From Lineus longissimus (Eukaryota > Nemertea > Pilidiophora > Heteronemertea > Lineidae): a stretch of 64,000 nt of DNA. The position numbers were made by a program, and so were the translations under genes. Shown one piece after another: positions 43,989 through 56,793 of the stretch (positions within the stretch are counted from its first letter, which is position 1; each line of letters opens with the position of its first letter). The stretch lies in the NCBI RefSeq assembly GCF_910592395.1, contig NC_088322.1, positions 3,038,001-3,102,000 of the forward strand, in the 5' to 3' direction. Below the pieces are notes generated by a model. It saw nothing but the letters and a program-made list of their open reading frames with translations. It did no database searches and was not told the origin of the DNA.

Positions 43989-46535
43989 ACAACAAAACAA
44001 ACTGTAGATGACATACTAGCCCCTCCCCCTCGAGACGTGAGCATCCTCCCACAGCAGGCAAAATGTATAGCCCAATCGGTTTTAAATGTTTTAGTTCTGT
44101 GGCGGTGGACAACACAATGGAAACAGTTCCAAAGACTCGGGCGCCAAAATGTGCGCGATGTGGAACCCACAGCATTATAAATGAACTGAAAAGACATATA
44201 AATACATGAATATTGTCCCTTTAAAGAATGCCTTTGTCAACTCTGCCAACTGAACTTGGCTAGGAGAAAAGAGATGGCTTCCTAAATTGCACTGAGGAAA
44301 AAAATTGACCTTGAGCAAGAAATGAGGAGTTTGCAGACTTCAGGTGAAAATACGCCTGATTCAGGTGGTGAGCAAGCAATCTTGCCACAATATACGACTC
44401 GAGCCCGACGCGACTACTTAAGACTCTGTCGGCTGATCGGGTCAGATAATGTGGATAAGTCTACAACCTGTCGTAGGCAGTCTTCAGCGGTCACACAACC
44501 TATGGGACACGACCCGATTGTCGGGTCATGACGTCTTGGAAGGGTTGCGACGCGATTCACCAGCGATAGCCAATCAGAACACTTCATTTTCACATGATTA
44601 CAGTAATAATTGCAGACCTCTGGACTGGTGAACACAAAGACTGTCTCGTTTCATTGAGCTTTTGCGTGAAAATCCCTGTTTGTACGATGTATCCTCAAGG
44701 GATTACTCAAACAACTTTCACTACAGGTCTAGCATGATTACATCATCGGCTTGTCCCCTGCCTGCATTATAATACAAAGTGACGACAGTATGCCTGACGA
44801 TATTGTTTGCGCAAATGTTGTACATGAAGTGGAACAGATCGTGTGGCAGACAAATAATTTTTTTTTTAAATGACCTCGCTAAGGACACAATACGTCCGTC
44901 TGAAGAAGCCTGCATCAAGTGGAGCTGCAGCCAAAGAAAAAACTTAACAACAGGATTGGCTCTTGAAACAATTGGATTATCTTTCATCGCACATCAAGAA
45001 CAGGTCAAATCTATGTCAAACAACAGAGGTAAGTAAGGAAATGTAATGAAACCTACAGGGCAAACAACTGTCAGCAGCAGGAATAAACAATGTCATAGCT
45101 TGTTCACTGCAGGTACCAGGTAATAATCCCCCAGAAACTATCCCTGCTGGTAAATATCCCCCCCCCCCCCCCCCCCAGGTAAACACTCCCCGAATGTAGG
45201 TAAAAAAGGTATGGTAAACACGGTCCTGGTAAGAAAAGGTACTAGGTAAAAAAGATACAGGAAAAAAAGGTACTAGGTAAAAAAGGTATATTGTCTTTAT
45301 TGTCAATGCTATAAATTACAGAAACTAGTTTGTAAACAGACAGAAAGAAAGTTTATGGTAAATGAAGTCAAATTTTTGAATGATTATCATGCACATGTAG
45401 AGCTAACTTATACTGTGATATGTATATCTTACTATATAAATTCGTAAACGGTGAAATAAGTTATTTGGGAGCTTGCCAGCTTGTTGTTTCCATTTGATGC
45501 ATGTTTTCAACATTGAAAACATATAATACCAATTCAAAAACTCAATATTTAAATATTGAGGAGGTTTTACCAATCAGTCATTCAAATGTACACCAATGTA
45601 GCATCATGATTGTGGGACACCCTAATCTGAGAGTCAAGAGCAACGAGCCAAGAGCCACGAGCCAAGACTCTATTTAAGAGCCAAGTGCCGCCAGGAAAGC
45701 CATGAGGAAAGGAAAAATATAGGCAAAATATTTGCGGCATTCTACGGTCTCAACATTGAGTACCCTGCGCAGGCAACATTGACGTTGCAGTTTTTCCAGA
45801 GGTGAGGTACATTATATCCGATTGAAGCTGATCCATGTGCGATACTATATCGAATAACATTGATGTGTCACCGTGGCATTTTGTGGGTAATATTCACTTC
45901 ATCTCTCACCAAAGATGAGTGATGTCACCATGGATTTATGTTTTATTCAACAATGATCTTGCTGTAGTCTCTGTGAGTTCCTGGAACATTATCATCGCTT
46001 ATATAACTTCCCATCATTCGTTGCAGGGAGATCATTGGCATCGGTCCAGAAAGGCAAGACAAAAGAAGAAAACTTGGGATGAACTCGAAGATTGTCAGCT
46101 TAATCAACGCCATACAAGATTTCGAAACAGACTGGTTTTTTTAGGTTCCGAGAGGGTGTTGCAAGATAGGAGTGTTCAATCACATGCCCGTAATTATCTG
46201 GACATGTTGTCCTTCACCTTGTTCACATTTCTATACACAATGTTTGTTTCAACATGTACAGTCTAGAAAAATCCTATCCTTGCTAGAGAAGTAGGATTGG
46301 ATTTCTTTTGGTATCATGGCTTTATTTAGCATAATAGCGATAGCAGGCTATCATGCCTCTTACACGTGTGGTTTATGTCAATTGGATCCATATGCCTTTG
46401 GGTATACCCAAAGCTGTTTGCTGCTTTGACATGCTAAGCAGGCTTGAACATGTTTTAATTATTTTTTGTAATTGTGCGTTCGAAGTACAGATTGTTTGAT
46501 TTTTGATTACAGTCCCTTTTTTACTGTTGTACATG
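43989..46535. other. No supported gene; simple repeats
   Basis: Candidate open frames 44322-44531, 44779-45036 and 45919-46266 have no recognisable motif. The last contains an exon-like stretch after cgttgcag (46026) reading DHWHRSRKARQKKKTWDELE, which could be a lone exon. Simple sequence: a C run at about 45158-45177, degenerate ggtaaaaaaggta repeats at 45180-45295, and gagccaagagccacgagccaag repeats at 45643-45690. Confidence 0.45.
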
Positions 46536-46757
46536 TACATTGGGTGAGGTCAAGTATTGGGTTTTGAAAGTGTTGGGGAAAATTTTATAGGCCTAGCTGA
46601 GTGACTAATGCTTGTTTCTGGTAAAATACCCATTTGTTCTGTGTAATGCTGGTCTGAAAGGGTATTTTACTAGACACAAGTTTTTGTTGCTCAGCAAGGT
46701 CTATAACACTTCCCCCAACACTTTCAAAACCCATGACTTGACCTCACCCATTGTATA
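46536..46757. mobile_element. Palindromic MITE, ~222 bp, TA target
   Basis: The left arm CA[T]TGGGTGAGGTCAAG...GGGTTTTGAAAGTGTTGGGG (about 46538-46578) and right arm CCCCCAACACTTTCAAAACC...CTTGACCTCACCCATTG (about 46712-46755) are inverted. Inside, tggtaaaataccc and gggtattttacta pair as a second stem. TA flanks both tips, as for Tc1/mariner-type MITEs. It is noncoding. Confidence 0.75.
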
Positions 46758-47857
46758 TCATAGTGTCTAAGAAGTGCCATCCTGTTATTGTTAAGATATA
46801 TTTTTGGTTCACGAAGTGACTATTATTTCTGACACAAACCCGATCGTTTCCATAAGATTGTGGAATGGATGTTTAGCTGCCACTGTGAAACTTAGGCCTA
46901 TGTGTGGGTGTTTTAGGTCTAGTTATGTCTGCTATTGACAAAATTTAGATAGCTGTCCTTATTTTTGAGATATCAGGCATTTTGTTGTTGTGCGAATCGT
47001 GGCCTTAGACGTTTACATGGAGAATGTATTAGGGTTGGAAGATTGGAATTTTGTGAGCACGGTATGGCATCCAAGGAGCTGCTATCGGTGTGCATTTGAG
47101 TTTTCGAAATTTGTATATCAATGTCCGGGCATGCACAGAATCATATTTTCCAAAATAATGTAGTGATTGTGGAAATATTTGAGACAGAAAGTAGGAACAA
47201 TCGGCGGCTAGTGTGTCTGGCGGCGTCGAGCTATGTATATACCTCTGCTCCTAATGCATGTAATGGTGGCTTTGTGTAAGTACGTCTTTGTTGATAGTCT
47301 GTTGATCTAAAAGATTTCCGAACATCTGGTTGCCTTTTGGATGACCGAAATTATTTCCGGATTTCATTACGAACCGTACCGGTATGTCAACAAATTATAT
47401 GGTCTTATTTACGATAACCCAAGCGACCTATTTCAAGTGCGATGGGATGATTGCAATGTTGGCCCAATCACATGGCGCACAGATATCTAATCCCATGTGT
47501 GTGGTTCTTCCGTGTGCGAGACTACATGGACCTCCTTTCGCTCATCACATTGATTTGCGTTTGACGTGTTTCGTTGGTGAGTAAAAAACGTCTATGTTGC
47601 CCTTATAAATGAAATTATTTGTATTCTGCTATGGTTGTTATTATGTTGAGCCCTTGTGGACTATAGAGGCATGTGAGTGGCCCACTGGAATTATGTACTA
47701 GAGAGTATTATGCCTTTGTTTTGTCAAGGGGTCGATCATATTTTGGCTTTATCCTAAGTTAACACCAGACGGCGCTACCTGCGTAATTCTCGTAGTCCAG
47801 TCATTCTTTCGTGAGGAAGCGAACAGCGCAGACCTTATCCAAGACCTCACTTGTAAC
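46758..47857. other. No gene seen
   Basis: AT-rich noncoding sequence. The frame 47384-47584 has no motif. Confidence 0.4.
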
Positions 47858-48442
47858 AACAAGAGGCCCAAGGGCCTGGCGCTCAGCTGGATGACCTAAT
47901 AACATAGGACTGAGGGTGTAAAGTAGTAAATATCGGCTTTATACTACTGTTTGAAGGTCAAGAGAACACGTTATACCACTAAAATTTCCAATGCAGAGCT
48001 GCCAGCTGGATGAAATATGATTGAACTAATCAGCCATGGTATGTAAATATTACAGGAGGCAACGGAAGATATCCCTAGTTCAGTATGTTGTATCGGTAGC
48101 TTTACAGAAAAGAAGTGTCAGAGAGGATGAGACTTCTCCATGGACAACTGTGGTATGTCCAGGCTGGGTTGTACAGCACAAGGATACAAAATGCTGTCTG
48201 TAATTGAGAGGTATCCTGATTTAACAGAGGTCAAAACAAATAGAAATTACCAGTTTGGGACTAACACCACTGTCTTTTTTTTTTAATAAGGTTGGGATTA
48301 CAGGAGTCAACAAAATAAATTTTATTGAGAGAAATTGACCTGTCCTGCAGGTGATTGGAATTTACAATACAAAGGGTCGTTTTTCATGACATTGTGCTCT
48401 ACTGCGTATCCCTAGTGAGTCGATCTGGAACCAATCTATCCT

Positions 48443-49351
48443 TGGCGCAGACAGGTTCAAATTGGCTATATCTTGAATAGATTGAATTGCGATGAAAATC
48501 TAATGCAATAAAGGAGCATTATCGAAGAGACAAATAAATCAAACCAATTGTCCACAGACTCTGAAATGGCATGATGTATGCGTGCATATAAAAGTATATC
48601 AATTGGTCCCATAGAGATGATGAGGCAATGTCAATATGCCTTGTTGCTTAGTCAGCAATATGCCCCTTTTTATACGGAGAAGAAGGAGAACCCAGATAGG
48701 CCTTCACATGTCGGCTTCCAAATGGCTCGAACCAACTGTACTATCACTACCATTAATCTAAAATGTGTGCTCCTCCTACATGTAGCAATGTCTCGGCCAA
48801 AAAGGCACTTAGTCGACAGGCAAGCTAGAAGTTCAGCACCGTGAGCAGCTCCTTGGTAAGGCCATGTCAGGTTCCGCGCGCCTCTTCAAATACATCAAGT
48901 ATTGAAAGCTGTGGTGAGCTGAGCACATAAAAAGACCATGGTCACCTTAATTTGAAAATCCCTTCATAATCAAGGGCTACTTCTGACTAAAACAGCACAA
49001 TAGACCACCAATTTGACCCCAGCTCCTAAATGCGGGAAAACCCAAGTCCAGCCACCAGAAGTACCAAAAATACATTTTTGTTTACATTTGAACTGCAAAC
49101 ATGCGTTTGTTTACGATTTCATTTCCCGCGAAATCTCGAAAATCAGGTGACCTGCAATCGTGGATTGAAAATAACATTAACCTGGGTTCAGCAGGTCAGC
49201 AGGTATACCGGCTGTTCCAATCATCCCCCTACAGCCAGCTGTTCAAAAGGTAATGTTATTCACCCCACAGGGAGTGCAGGTAATTGATTAAGCCCCTGCA
49301 TAACTTAACAGCAATGGCTTGGCTTCTGTGAGTGGTAAGGAGAATTGACAG
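48443..49351 (-). repeat. Dispersed noncoding repeat, copy 2 (inverted relative to 23505-24376)
   Basis: Reverse complement of the copy at 23.5 kb from the tggcgcag end to the AAGGAGAATTGACAG end. It holds only one unit of the block duplicated there and a few short indels (for example extra cgaaaatcaggtgacctg near 49138). Confidence 0.8.
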
Positions 49352-51237
49352 TTTATTTATGGTAGTGTGGTGAGCGCACGCCGCAGGATTGTGTATAGTG
49401 GCCCTTTAAGGGTGGTACTTGGGCGTAGTAGCGGTCGCGAGTTGGGTGTGTGATATTGTTTTTGTGACCCGTGTCAAGACCGGCGGTCTAATTGCAATTG
49501 TCAGAGATAATAGTTACATTAAAAGCGTATAAGTCGCATACAAGTGTTGGTAAGTTTTGTGTTCAACCCTGTGTGTGTTCCAGGAGTAACATTATTGTGT
49601 TGCTTAAAACGTCTACTTTTTACTCATGTAAGAATCACTAATAATAACTTCAACTTATTTTCTGGTTATGATAACACAACACGCATCTTCATGATCATGA
49701 TCGCCTTGGACGCACAACCTAACCACATATCAATCCGCCCCGACGATCTACACATCAATTCGATTCGATAACACTCGATAAAGTTTGATAAGTAAACTAG
49801 AACTGAGATTTCACAGGAGCACTTGTGAATTCATGACTCCAGGGTTGTTTTGAGGGCGATATCGTAAGAGTTGGTCTTGAGTATGGGGACCTGAAGGTCC
49901 GTGTGAGGCACCTGGGCCAGGGAGAGAAGACTAGTTGAACGGTCGATGGGATCTGACACGGACACTACTATTGATCTCATTATATGAATACCATTTAATT
50001 ACAAAGAAGTGAAAACAGATCATATCATATTCCTTGGCATAAATTAAAATAGGAGTGCGGGAACAAGGTTTTTTTAGCAGGAGGAAAGCGAGAACATTTT
50101 GCGCCGTCGTATTCCGATTTGACTGGTTAGTGGTGAAATCTTCTTTTAATTTTGCAAATTAACATATTCGTTTTTAAAGTTCTAACGTGTTAAAGCTTGA
50201 GGCATTGCCAGGAAAACGTGACGTCATTTTAGCCATTCTTCTTACCGCACGCCCTCCCTCTCCGTAAAACTTCCTGACATGGTGTGAAGTGGGAGGGCGC
50301 ACAATGGGAACCACACTGCCGCGATGTTAATAGTTTCTATTTATAGAATTCAGCGGAAGAGATTTAAGGCACGGAAAAAGTAGATTAACTCGGCTAATCT
50401 CAATGGATTTTACCCAAGAATGTTTTCAAGGCGAGAGAAACATCTGATTTAAGTACTGCGCTTATTAGATTTCATGTTCATGCCGAAGATTGGCCTAAAA
50501 CGTGGACGAAAAGAGTGCATTATCGAGTGTTGGAGAGGTCACGTGATTGGACGAGAAACCTGAGCGAAAACAATACTGACTCCAGCTCCCAGAGGGAGGA
50601 GCGCGGCTGGAGTTATAACAAAGTTTTGTGCTTTTAGCTGTCAACATCAATGGCTATAATATACTCCTGCAGAATAGCAGAACTAATAGAACTAATTTCC
50701 GAAGTTTCCAATAGTTTGAACACAAATCAGAACATCACCCATCAGCTGGACTCGGATCTGCATAAATTACGATAAATAATGAGGTCGTCGCTTCAATTTC
50801 GCAAAGAAAGTTGACTCCATTCGAAGGTTGTTTTGACCAAATTCTGTTAAACTCATCGTTATGAGGGCATTTGAACACATTCTCGTTGATATTTTCTATA
50901 AACGTGTGAAGTTTCGTACCAAAATACATTTCCGTAAAGGCTTAAAAATGAAAATTTGTTACTTACAAAATCATCGCCCCGGTAGAAATAAAAAGGTCAC
51001 CGCCATTTTCTTGATGTATTGACTTCATAAAGATCTTCACAAAAATCGTATCAAAGTCCCGAAAATCGATGGAATTTTGTCCCGACTTCTCTTATATACA
51101 TAGATACCACCATTATACATCGTTTTGTCAAAAATGAGATATGTGCATGCTGCGTTGGAAAAACGACGCACAATTGTTTACAGATGGACTGAGTGACTGA
51201 CTGACTGCCTGACTCGCTGACATCGAACCATTTTACA
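49352..51237. other. Interior of the Helentron-like element, no gene
   Basis: No long open frames with motifs. Short open frames at 49544-49771 and 50735-50929 look random. The stretch 49370-49500 (gtggtgagcgcacgccgcagg...gtcaagaccggcggtctaattgc) is GC-richer than its surroundings but has no partner copy. Confidence 0.4.
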
Positions 51238-51270
51238 AGCTCTGCTGACTACGTCAGCTGAGCTAAAAAG

Positions 51271-51480
51271 TATTTGAAATAATCAGTGGTTTGCTGGGTA
51301 ATCGGACCAAAGATATGAAATAAACTAGTCTGCTGGGTGGTCAGACATTAGAGAAAATAATCAGAGATCCGCTGGATCGCACTAAAGATAAAATAGTCTA
51401 GTCTGCTGGGTGGATCAGACATTAGAGAATATAATCAGGTTCGCTGGGTGTTCGAACCAAAAATAAACATTATACTGTCT
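51271..51480 (+). repeat. Short diverged tandem repeats
   Basis: Alternating blocks of ctagtctgctgggtgg(at)cagacattagagaa(a/t)ataatcag (at 51327 and 51402) and gctggatcgcactaaagata/gctgggtaatcggaccaaagata give about two copies of an 80-bp unit. Each contains small complementary arms such as ggttcgctgggtgttcgaacc. Confidence 0.6.
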
Positions 51481-51884
51481 TCTCCCACTTAACCGAGCGC
51501 GGCTGAATCGTAAAATGACTAAGTCCAAATGAATAGGCTGATTTTACTGGTGGCAGGCGAACATTAGAAAGAACAGCCACAGCTGATAAATTGACTCCCT
51601 TTTCGTGGGCAATGCCAATGCCTTCCACGTAAGTGGATAAAAGACATGAACATTGACATGGGGTAGTCCTGTACTGAATGAATGAATACAATACTACTAG
51701 CGTCCTCATTTTATGCCTATAGTGTTGGTTGACCAGAAATTTCTAATCGAGGGTTGATGATGAAGCCAGCTTCATGGGTCTGCAGAATGTCTCAATAAAG
51801 AAGTCTTGCTGTCAACGAATAAATCAAATAAGATCATAGATTTACTTATCAATTTACCAATCAATAATATTATCCAAACGGAGT

Positions 51885-52169
51885 TTACACGTCATCATCA
51901 ATAGCATCATCATCCTCTTCTCCTTCAGAAAACTCAATCCCCTCAACAAACTGCTCAAGCTCATCATTTACCATCTCTACCCCCTCCCCTACTTCGTCAT
52001 CGTCCTCAGGAACTAGGCCACTGGCTCTCCAACTGTTCATAATCGTCTGTTGTGTGACCCTTTCCCAGCCGAGGCTGATCATCCTGACCACTTCCCGCCT
52101 GGTGATCCGCTCACAATGGGTGATTTCAAAGTCAGTTTTTAGATTTAGTTTTGAAACTAAATGGAACAC
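51885..52169 (-). pseudogene. Probable C-terminal fragment of a pogo/Tigger-type transposase
   Basis: 94 codons on the minus strand: ITRREVVRMISLGWERVTQQ, TIMNSWRASGLVPE, then a strongly acidic end (EEDDDAIDDDV). This resembles the end of DDE_1 transposases, where a VxxAWxxVxxxxIxxSFxxxGL motif is followed by an acidic tail. The pogo protein at 56.8-58.1 kb ends with the same arrangement (VVTIVSNAWDAVTPQVIESG). The catalytic core upstream is absent, so this is a remnant at best. Confidence 0.45.
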
Positions 52170-52189
52170 TAAAACCCTTGATTAAACCA

Positions 52190-52870
52190 GCATTGCAATG
52201 AAGTGGGTTTTAGTTTCATCCTATTTCAAAGTCGGTGTTTGTTGGTTTTAGCATTATGTCCGGTTTTAGCTTAAAACTAAGGGATGGTTTTAGTGTCAAA
52301 AACTAACACCGGGACTAAAGCTAAACCTCTCCACAACACCAGAAATGAAATCAGTTCTGGTGTTAGTTTTGACACTCAGTTTTATCATTATCCCATTTCA
52401 AATTAGGTTTTAGTTTCACACTGAAACCAGTTGGAACAAACACCAAGGTCTGATCTTAATCCCAGCTCGGTGTTATTTTTGGAAGATTTGTAGTGCATTT
52501 TGTATTACCAATAAAACCAACACCTTAGGCATTAACACCGAGTGGATTTCAAAGTTGGTATTGGTGTTAAGAAAAAAAAAAAAAAAGAAAAATGTTGTTC
52601 GTACCATTTCAAGAAGTAGTTGCTGGTATTTTGAACGCTGATGGGAATAATGATGGATGTGAAAGAAGACGACCAAATTTATATAGATCGGAAGCGGTTA
52701 CAATAGTGAAACAACAGTAACAACGACAACAACATGCATGTTTGGTTTTTCCAAGGTTTTATCTCTGTCCATCTTGGTGTTAGTTTTACCTGCAGAATAA
52801 AACCTCTTCTTAGTTTCAGCCCAGGTTTTAGGTGTTTAGATAAAACCAGGTGTTGGTGTTAAAGCTGACC
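52190..52870. repeat. Region of degenerate GGTGTTNGTTTT / AAAACNAACACC words
   Basis: Many short related words in both orientations: ggttttagtttc, ggtgttagttttgac, aaaaccaacacc, aaaaactaacaccg, ggtgttggtgtt and aaaccaggtgttgg. There is no fixed period, and complementary words could pair. It contains a run of about 16 A near 52572-52586 and no coding frame. Confidence 0.6.
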
Positions 52871-53170
52871 TGCAAATCCTTGAGTTGCAGAGCCTAATTG
52901 GGCATAAAATGTCATTATAAATCAATTACAAACTATTCCTGCGTTAAAATTCCAATTAAATAGTTTTTATAGGCCTAAAAAACATTGTCTGTGATGAAGT
53001 TCTCTTGTCCGAAATCTTCGGTTTTTCTTCGGAACCACTCGGAAATCTTCGGTTTTTTTCGGCGGAAGTGACGCAAATCTTGCTGTTTACATCCACACAT
53101 GCTTCTGCTGCTGTACACACACACTCGTATCTCCGCTATTCCTGCTTCAATTTTGCTTTTTCGCATCAAG

Positions 53171-54510
53171 ATGGTTTTTTGTGTTGCTGGTAATTGTACC
53201 AGTGATTCTACGAAGCTGAAGAAAGCAGCTGATGGGATACACTGGCACTCGTTTCCGACTGATTTACGGCGTAGGAAGGAGTGGATTGTTCGATGTGGTA
53301 GAGAAGAAAAATGGACTCCGAGCAAAACGGCAAAACTTTGCTCCAAACATTTCGCGAAGGATGCGTATGTGAGGGACCCTTCCCTATACGCATCCATTGG
53401 ATTTGCGGGAGCATTCAAAGTGGCATTGAAAGATGATGCAGCCCCCACTATATTTGACACCCCAAGCACCCCGAGTCTCCCGAAGAGGAGCAGGTCTACT
53501 GGAGGTTGGCGTCAGAGGAAAGAGGTCAGTGTTCTACCTTCTGTACAATACATTACTACATCATAATACATTTGCACAGTTGCATGATTGTACAGCTTGA
53601 GAATACGCTGTTTATAAAGTTATTTATTTCATTTCAGGCCCTTGAATGTGCATACGCCGACTTCACGCAAGCAAATGACAAGGATATCCCGAATCAAGAT
53701 CAGGAAGAGCTTGCTGTTGCCATCCCTGAAGACAGTGCTCCATGTGTAAGTACCTTCCTACTGCTTACTGGGGGTGTATAGCCTAGTCTCATTTGTTAAA
53801 AAGATAAAGACGTATACAAATGTATCATCATTATATTGTTGGTAATGGTAGAGCCGTGGGTCTTTGTTGCAACCATTCTTTGTTGTTATTTCAGTTACCA
53901 TATAATATGGTATCGGTGGAAACTCAGGTTGCTCCGGACAGGTCCACTGTGCAAACCCAGGTCGGCTCATCTGTTGCCATGAGGTTCGCAAAGTCTGTCC
54001 AGGTGGACATCAAGCCTGGTATGGTGACAAAGGGCACACAGACGTCAACGAGAGGTGTGAAGGATGCCGAGGTGCAAGTCGATTGGTGTCCTAGCTGGTT
54101 CAAGGAAGATGTGGCATGCCAGACAGAAGAAGTTCTTCTTGCATTTCCTTTTCAGACTTCTTATGGCTGTCATCCACTTCAATGAGAACTCCAGCAGAGA
54201 CCAACGCGTTTGGAAAGATGGACAGGCACAGTGGGCCTTATCCTATCCCAAAGCAAAAGCCGGTGCTCCTACAGCTTCTGAGAAGAAGGTGGACTTGACG
54301 TATGGTAAGTTTTCCTTGAAGTGAAAGAAAGGATTGATCCCATCTAGTTTATGAATGTGTTAAAGGTGAAGTAAACAGAAGAAAACAAATATGTTTTACG
54401 AAAACAAAATTTATTTAATGCCGTTGCAAAATACATTAGTTAATCAGGTTTCATTAATTTCCAGATTATGTTCACAAGCTGCTGGATACTCTCATGGAGA
54501 TTACTTCGTA
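53171..54510 (+). CDS. THAP-domain protein, four to five exons, possibly decayed
   Basis: ATG 53171 opens a THAP zinc finger: MVFCVAGNCTSDS, WHSFPTDLRRRKEWI, KLCSKHFAKDAYVRDP and PTIFD, with the C2CH residues and the FP and conserved W/P positions present. Exon 1 ends at 53525 (GAG/gtcagt). Exon 2 is 53638-53743 and exon 3 starts at 53895, all in phase. Exon 3 encodes repeated TQT/VQVD-type words (VQTQVGSS, GTQTSTRGVKDAEVQVDW). The frame then closes at 54183-54185. An overlapping frame reads RLLMAVIHFNENSSRDQRVW ... SEKKVDLTY to a donor at 54305, then DYVHKLLDTLMEITS-stop from 54465, as in a widespread THAP protein family. One frameshift or a missed splice lies near 54140-54155. It could be a host regulator or transposon-derived. 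Confidence 0.7.
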
Positions 54511-56200
54511 ATTGTTTTTTAAAAGTTGTTACCCTAAAAGTGTTAAAGATGACATTTATTTTTGATAGAGCATTTTTAGAGGATGTTAGGTTCATAAACC
54601 TGAGTGTTCGCAGCAAATTGGTTACATGGAGAATCAGTAGAGTTGAAAGAGAAATTTATGAGCTTTCTAAATTTTAAGAGTTGAAATTGGGCTAATTTCT
54701 AGACCCAGATGTCATTTGTTCAAGTTTTCAAGTTCGCATTTTGTTTGCATTTGATGCTAGTTGTGTTCAGAGGTTTCAAGTATAAAGGGAGCCTTGAATT
54801 AGTGTAGGGGACAGACAATCTGATTGGAAGTAGTAAAGCCAAGCCATAAGTGTAAAGTTGAGAGAATTTGGCCATCTTGATCAGGTGTTAAGGTTTAAGT
54901 TTGAACTGTGGAATTTTTAGTCCAAAGGCTTAAAAAAAGCTGAACTGTATAATTTAGTTTCACTTTGAAACTCTTGAGTCAATAAGAGGTTTAATTCCCT
55001 ACTGTAAGTCTTGGGGAGGCATACCTGCCTCTTGTAGGTAAATTGACAGTCAATTTAGGAGAGGCATGTAACGGTTGTGCCTCAAAGTTTTAAGATTTGA
55101 ATTTGGCGCCACAGAAACTTTTGTTTTAGAGCCCACTTGTAATGACGTCATTGATTTGGTGGTCACGAGGTGACACCATCCTTCGCGGCCTTTGCCAACA
55201 GCCATTTTAGAGTAGAAAGCCTTTGGGACTTTGCCCCTCTTTAAGTTAGAATTTCTGACCATCCATGGGAAGATTGTGGTGGCAACGATGGTAAATATGT
55301 TTATCAATGTACAACGAATGTATTGGTGGTCTCGCCTCGAAAATGGGGATCCGTAGATCCATAGAAATTGATAATTTATGAAAGTTTTATTGATGCACGA
55401 GGATGCAACGTAATGATTTCGAAGTGAACCTCTAGGTGCCGCCAGTGCATACAAGATGGCTGTCCAAACCCGGAAGTGTTCCAAAATGTACACAGAAACT
55501 ATGTATTTCGAAGATTTGTTCACTTTCCCTGCTGTAGTTTGGCAGTCAAGGTAAAGATTACCAATGTTAGAGATGCCCAATATCATCTGATACTTTTAGA
55601 GCTCGTTGTGAGCCAGGTTTAGGGTCCTTTTGACCTTTTCTAAGGGTTGATGCACATTCAAAATAGGCTAGCAGTCATGTCCAATTTTCTACTGTTTTCT
55701 TCTTTCAGGATAGCTTGGTTTATGTGATGTATGAGACACGCCCCCCTTCTTTGACTCATTATAAGCTGTTTGTTAATGATGCACACTTTTGTATTTTGCA
55801 GTTTTACATGTTCTGTGAGATGTTACATGAAAGATCAGAATAATAAAGACCAAGAAAGAGAATTATTTCGTTTGTCCGCTATTGCTGCCACACGCACAGA
55901 TGACGTCACGACCCAGTTTTCTGGTCACATGACATGGTTAAAATAGACAAAATGGCGACTGCCTCACAAAATTGTGATCGATGGGATTAAAAGTGCGATG
56001 AATTAATTATGACATAAAATTTTGTCGCCATTTCTTCGGGGTAGGCTTTAAATGTACTATTCAATAAAAAAATTATAAGGTTTTGATCGGGTATAGAATG
56101 AATGGTGCTTTCCTTTAAAGTTTGGAGTTAGCCAACTCTGCTTCTAAGTCGTTCAAATGTTATTTTGGAACTATGAAGTGGCATCATTATTATCTTTCAG
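54511..56200. other. No gene supported
   Basis: The 178-codon minus-strand frame 55050-55586 has no motif, and its plus strand reads like noncoding DNA (repeated aagatggc/gccattt words), so I do not annotate it. A possible exon follows an acceptor at 55709 (tttcttctttcag/gatagcttgg), but its product is not recognisable. Confidence 0.4.
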
Positions 56201-56793
56201 GTTGTGGTACAACTACTGCAGATAGAAGTATAGTTAGCCTTCCCTCCTCCACGATTTCCAGTGTATCTGCCAATGCTGTCGATGTATATACTCTAGTTTT
56301 GCCTTTTTATGGTGGGTTCCATATATTCAGGCCATACCCCTTCCTGTACTAACTAGATCATGGTAATTTATAGCTATTGTGTGTATATAGCATGTATGGC
56401 CAGTCAGAGGTCCGGAGCGCCGTGCGGACATGGGCATTAAACATTACATGACTACTTGTAGATTTCCAACTAGGATGTAAACTTGCTTCAAATGATTTCT
56501 GGGAAAACTGACGCCAATTACTGGATTTCATCGGGTGTATCTGAAAAAAATGACTGAAAGGAAATTTGGAAAGTGTGAATGAGGTTTTATTTTCAGAGGG
56601 CAATTCAATCAATCTAATGAATTTATAACCTTGTTTGTACTTGTCTGACTCCAAAAAGGCAACATAAAATTATGCATGGAATAGAAGTGTCAGATAAATC
56701 GATTTCATCTTTTGAATTAAGTAGGCCTATGTTTCATAACCCGGTGAGTTTATAAACCAGTCTTGGCCTCTTTTTCTGCCATATACCGACATC

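Larger units (their letters stand above)
47858..51270 (+). mobile_element. Helentron-like nonautonomous element, ~3.4 kb
   Basis: The 5' end caacaagAGGCCC-aa-GGGCCT has a small palindrome, then ggcGCTCAGCTG. The 3' end has a gactgactgactgcctgact microsatellite and the hairpin AGCTCTGCTGAC-tac-GTCAGCTGAGCT (51238-51264, one mismatch in 12 bp), followed by taaaaa. The 5' GCTCAGCTG (47881) is the inverse of the 3' CAGCTGAGC. This plan (subterminal short inverted repeats, 3' hairpin, microsatellite before it, no coding) is the same as at 25319-26481 but with a different sequence. It contains the dispersed repeat 48443-49351 and otherwise noncoding DNA. Helentron assignment is inference. Confidence 0.65.

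Noticed and set aside
45158-45177. C-run as a regulatory or telomeric feature
   Set aside because: A simple homopolymer next to degenerate ggtaaa repeats, with no conserved context.
55050-55586. 178-codon minus-strand open frame
   Set aside because: No motif, unusual residue mix, and the sequence resembles noncoding DNA with no repeat or splice evidence. Probably chance.
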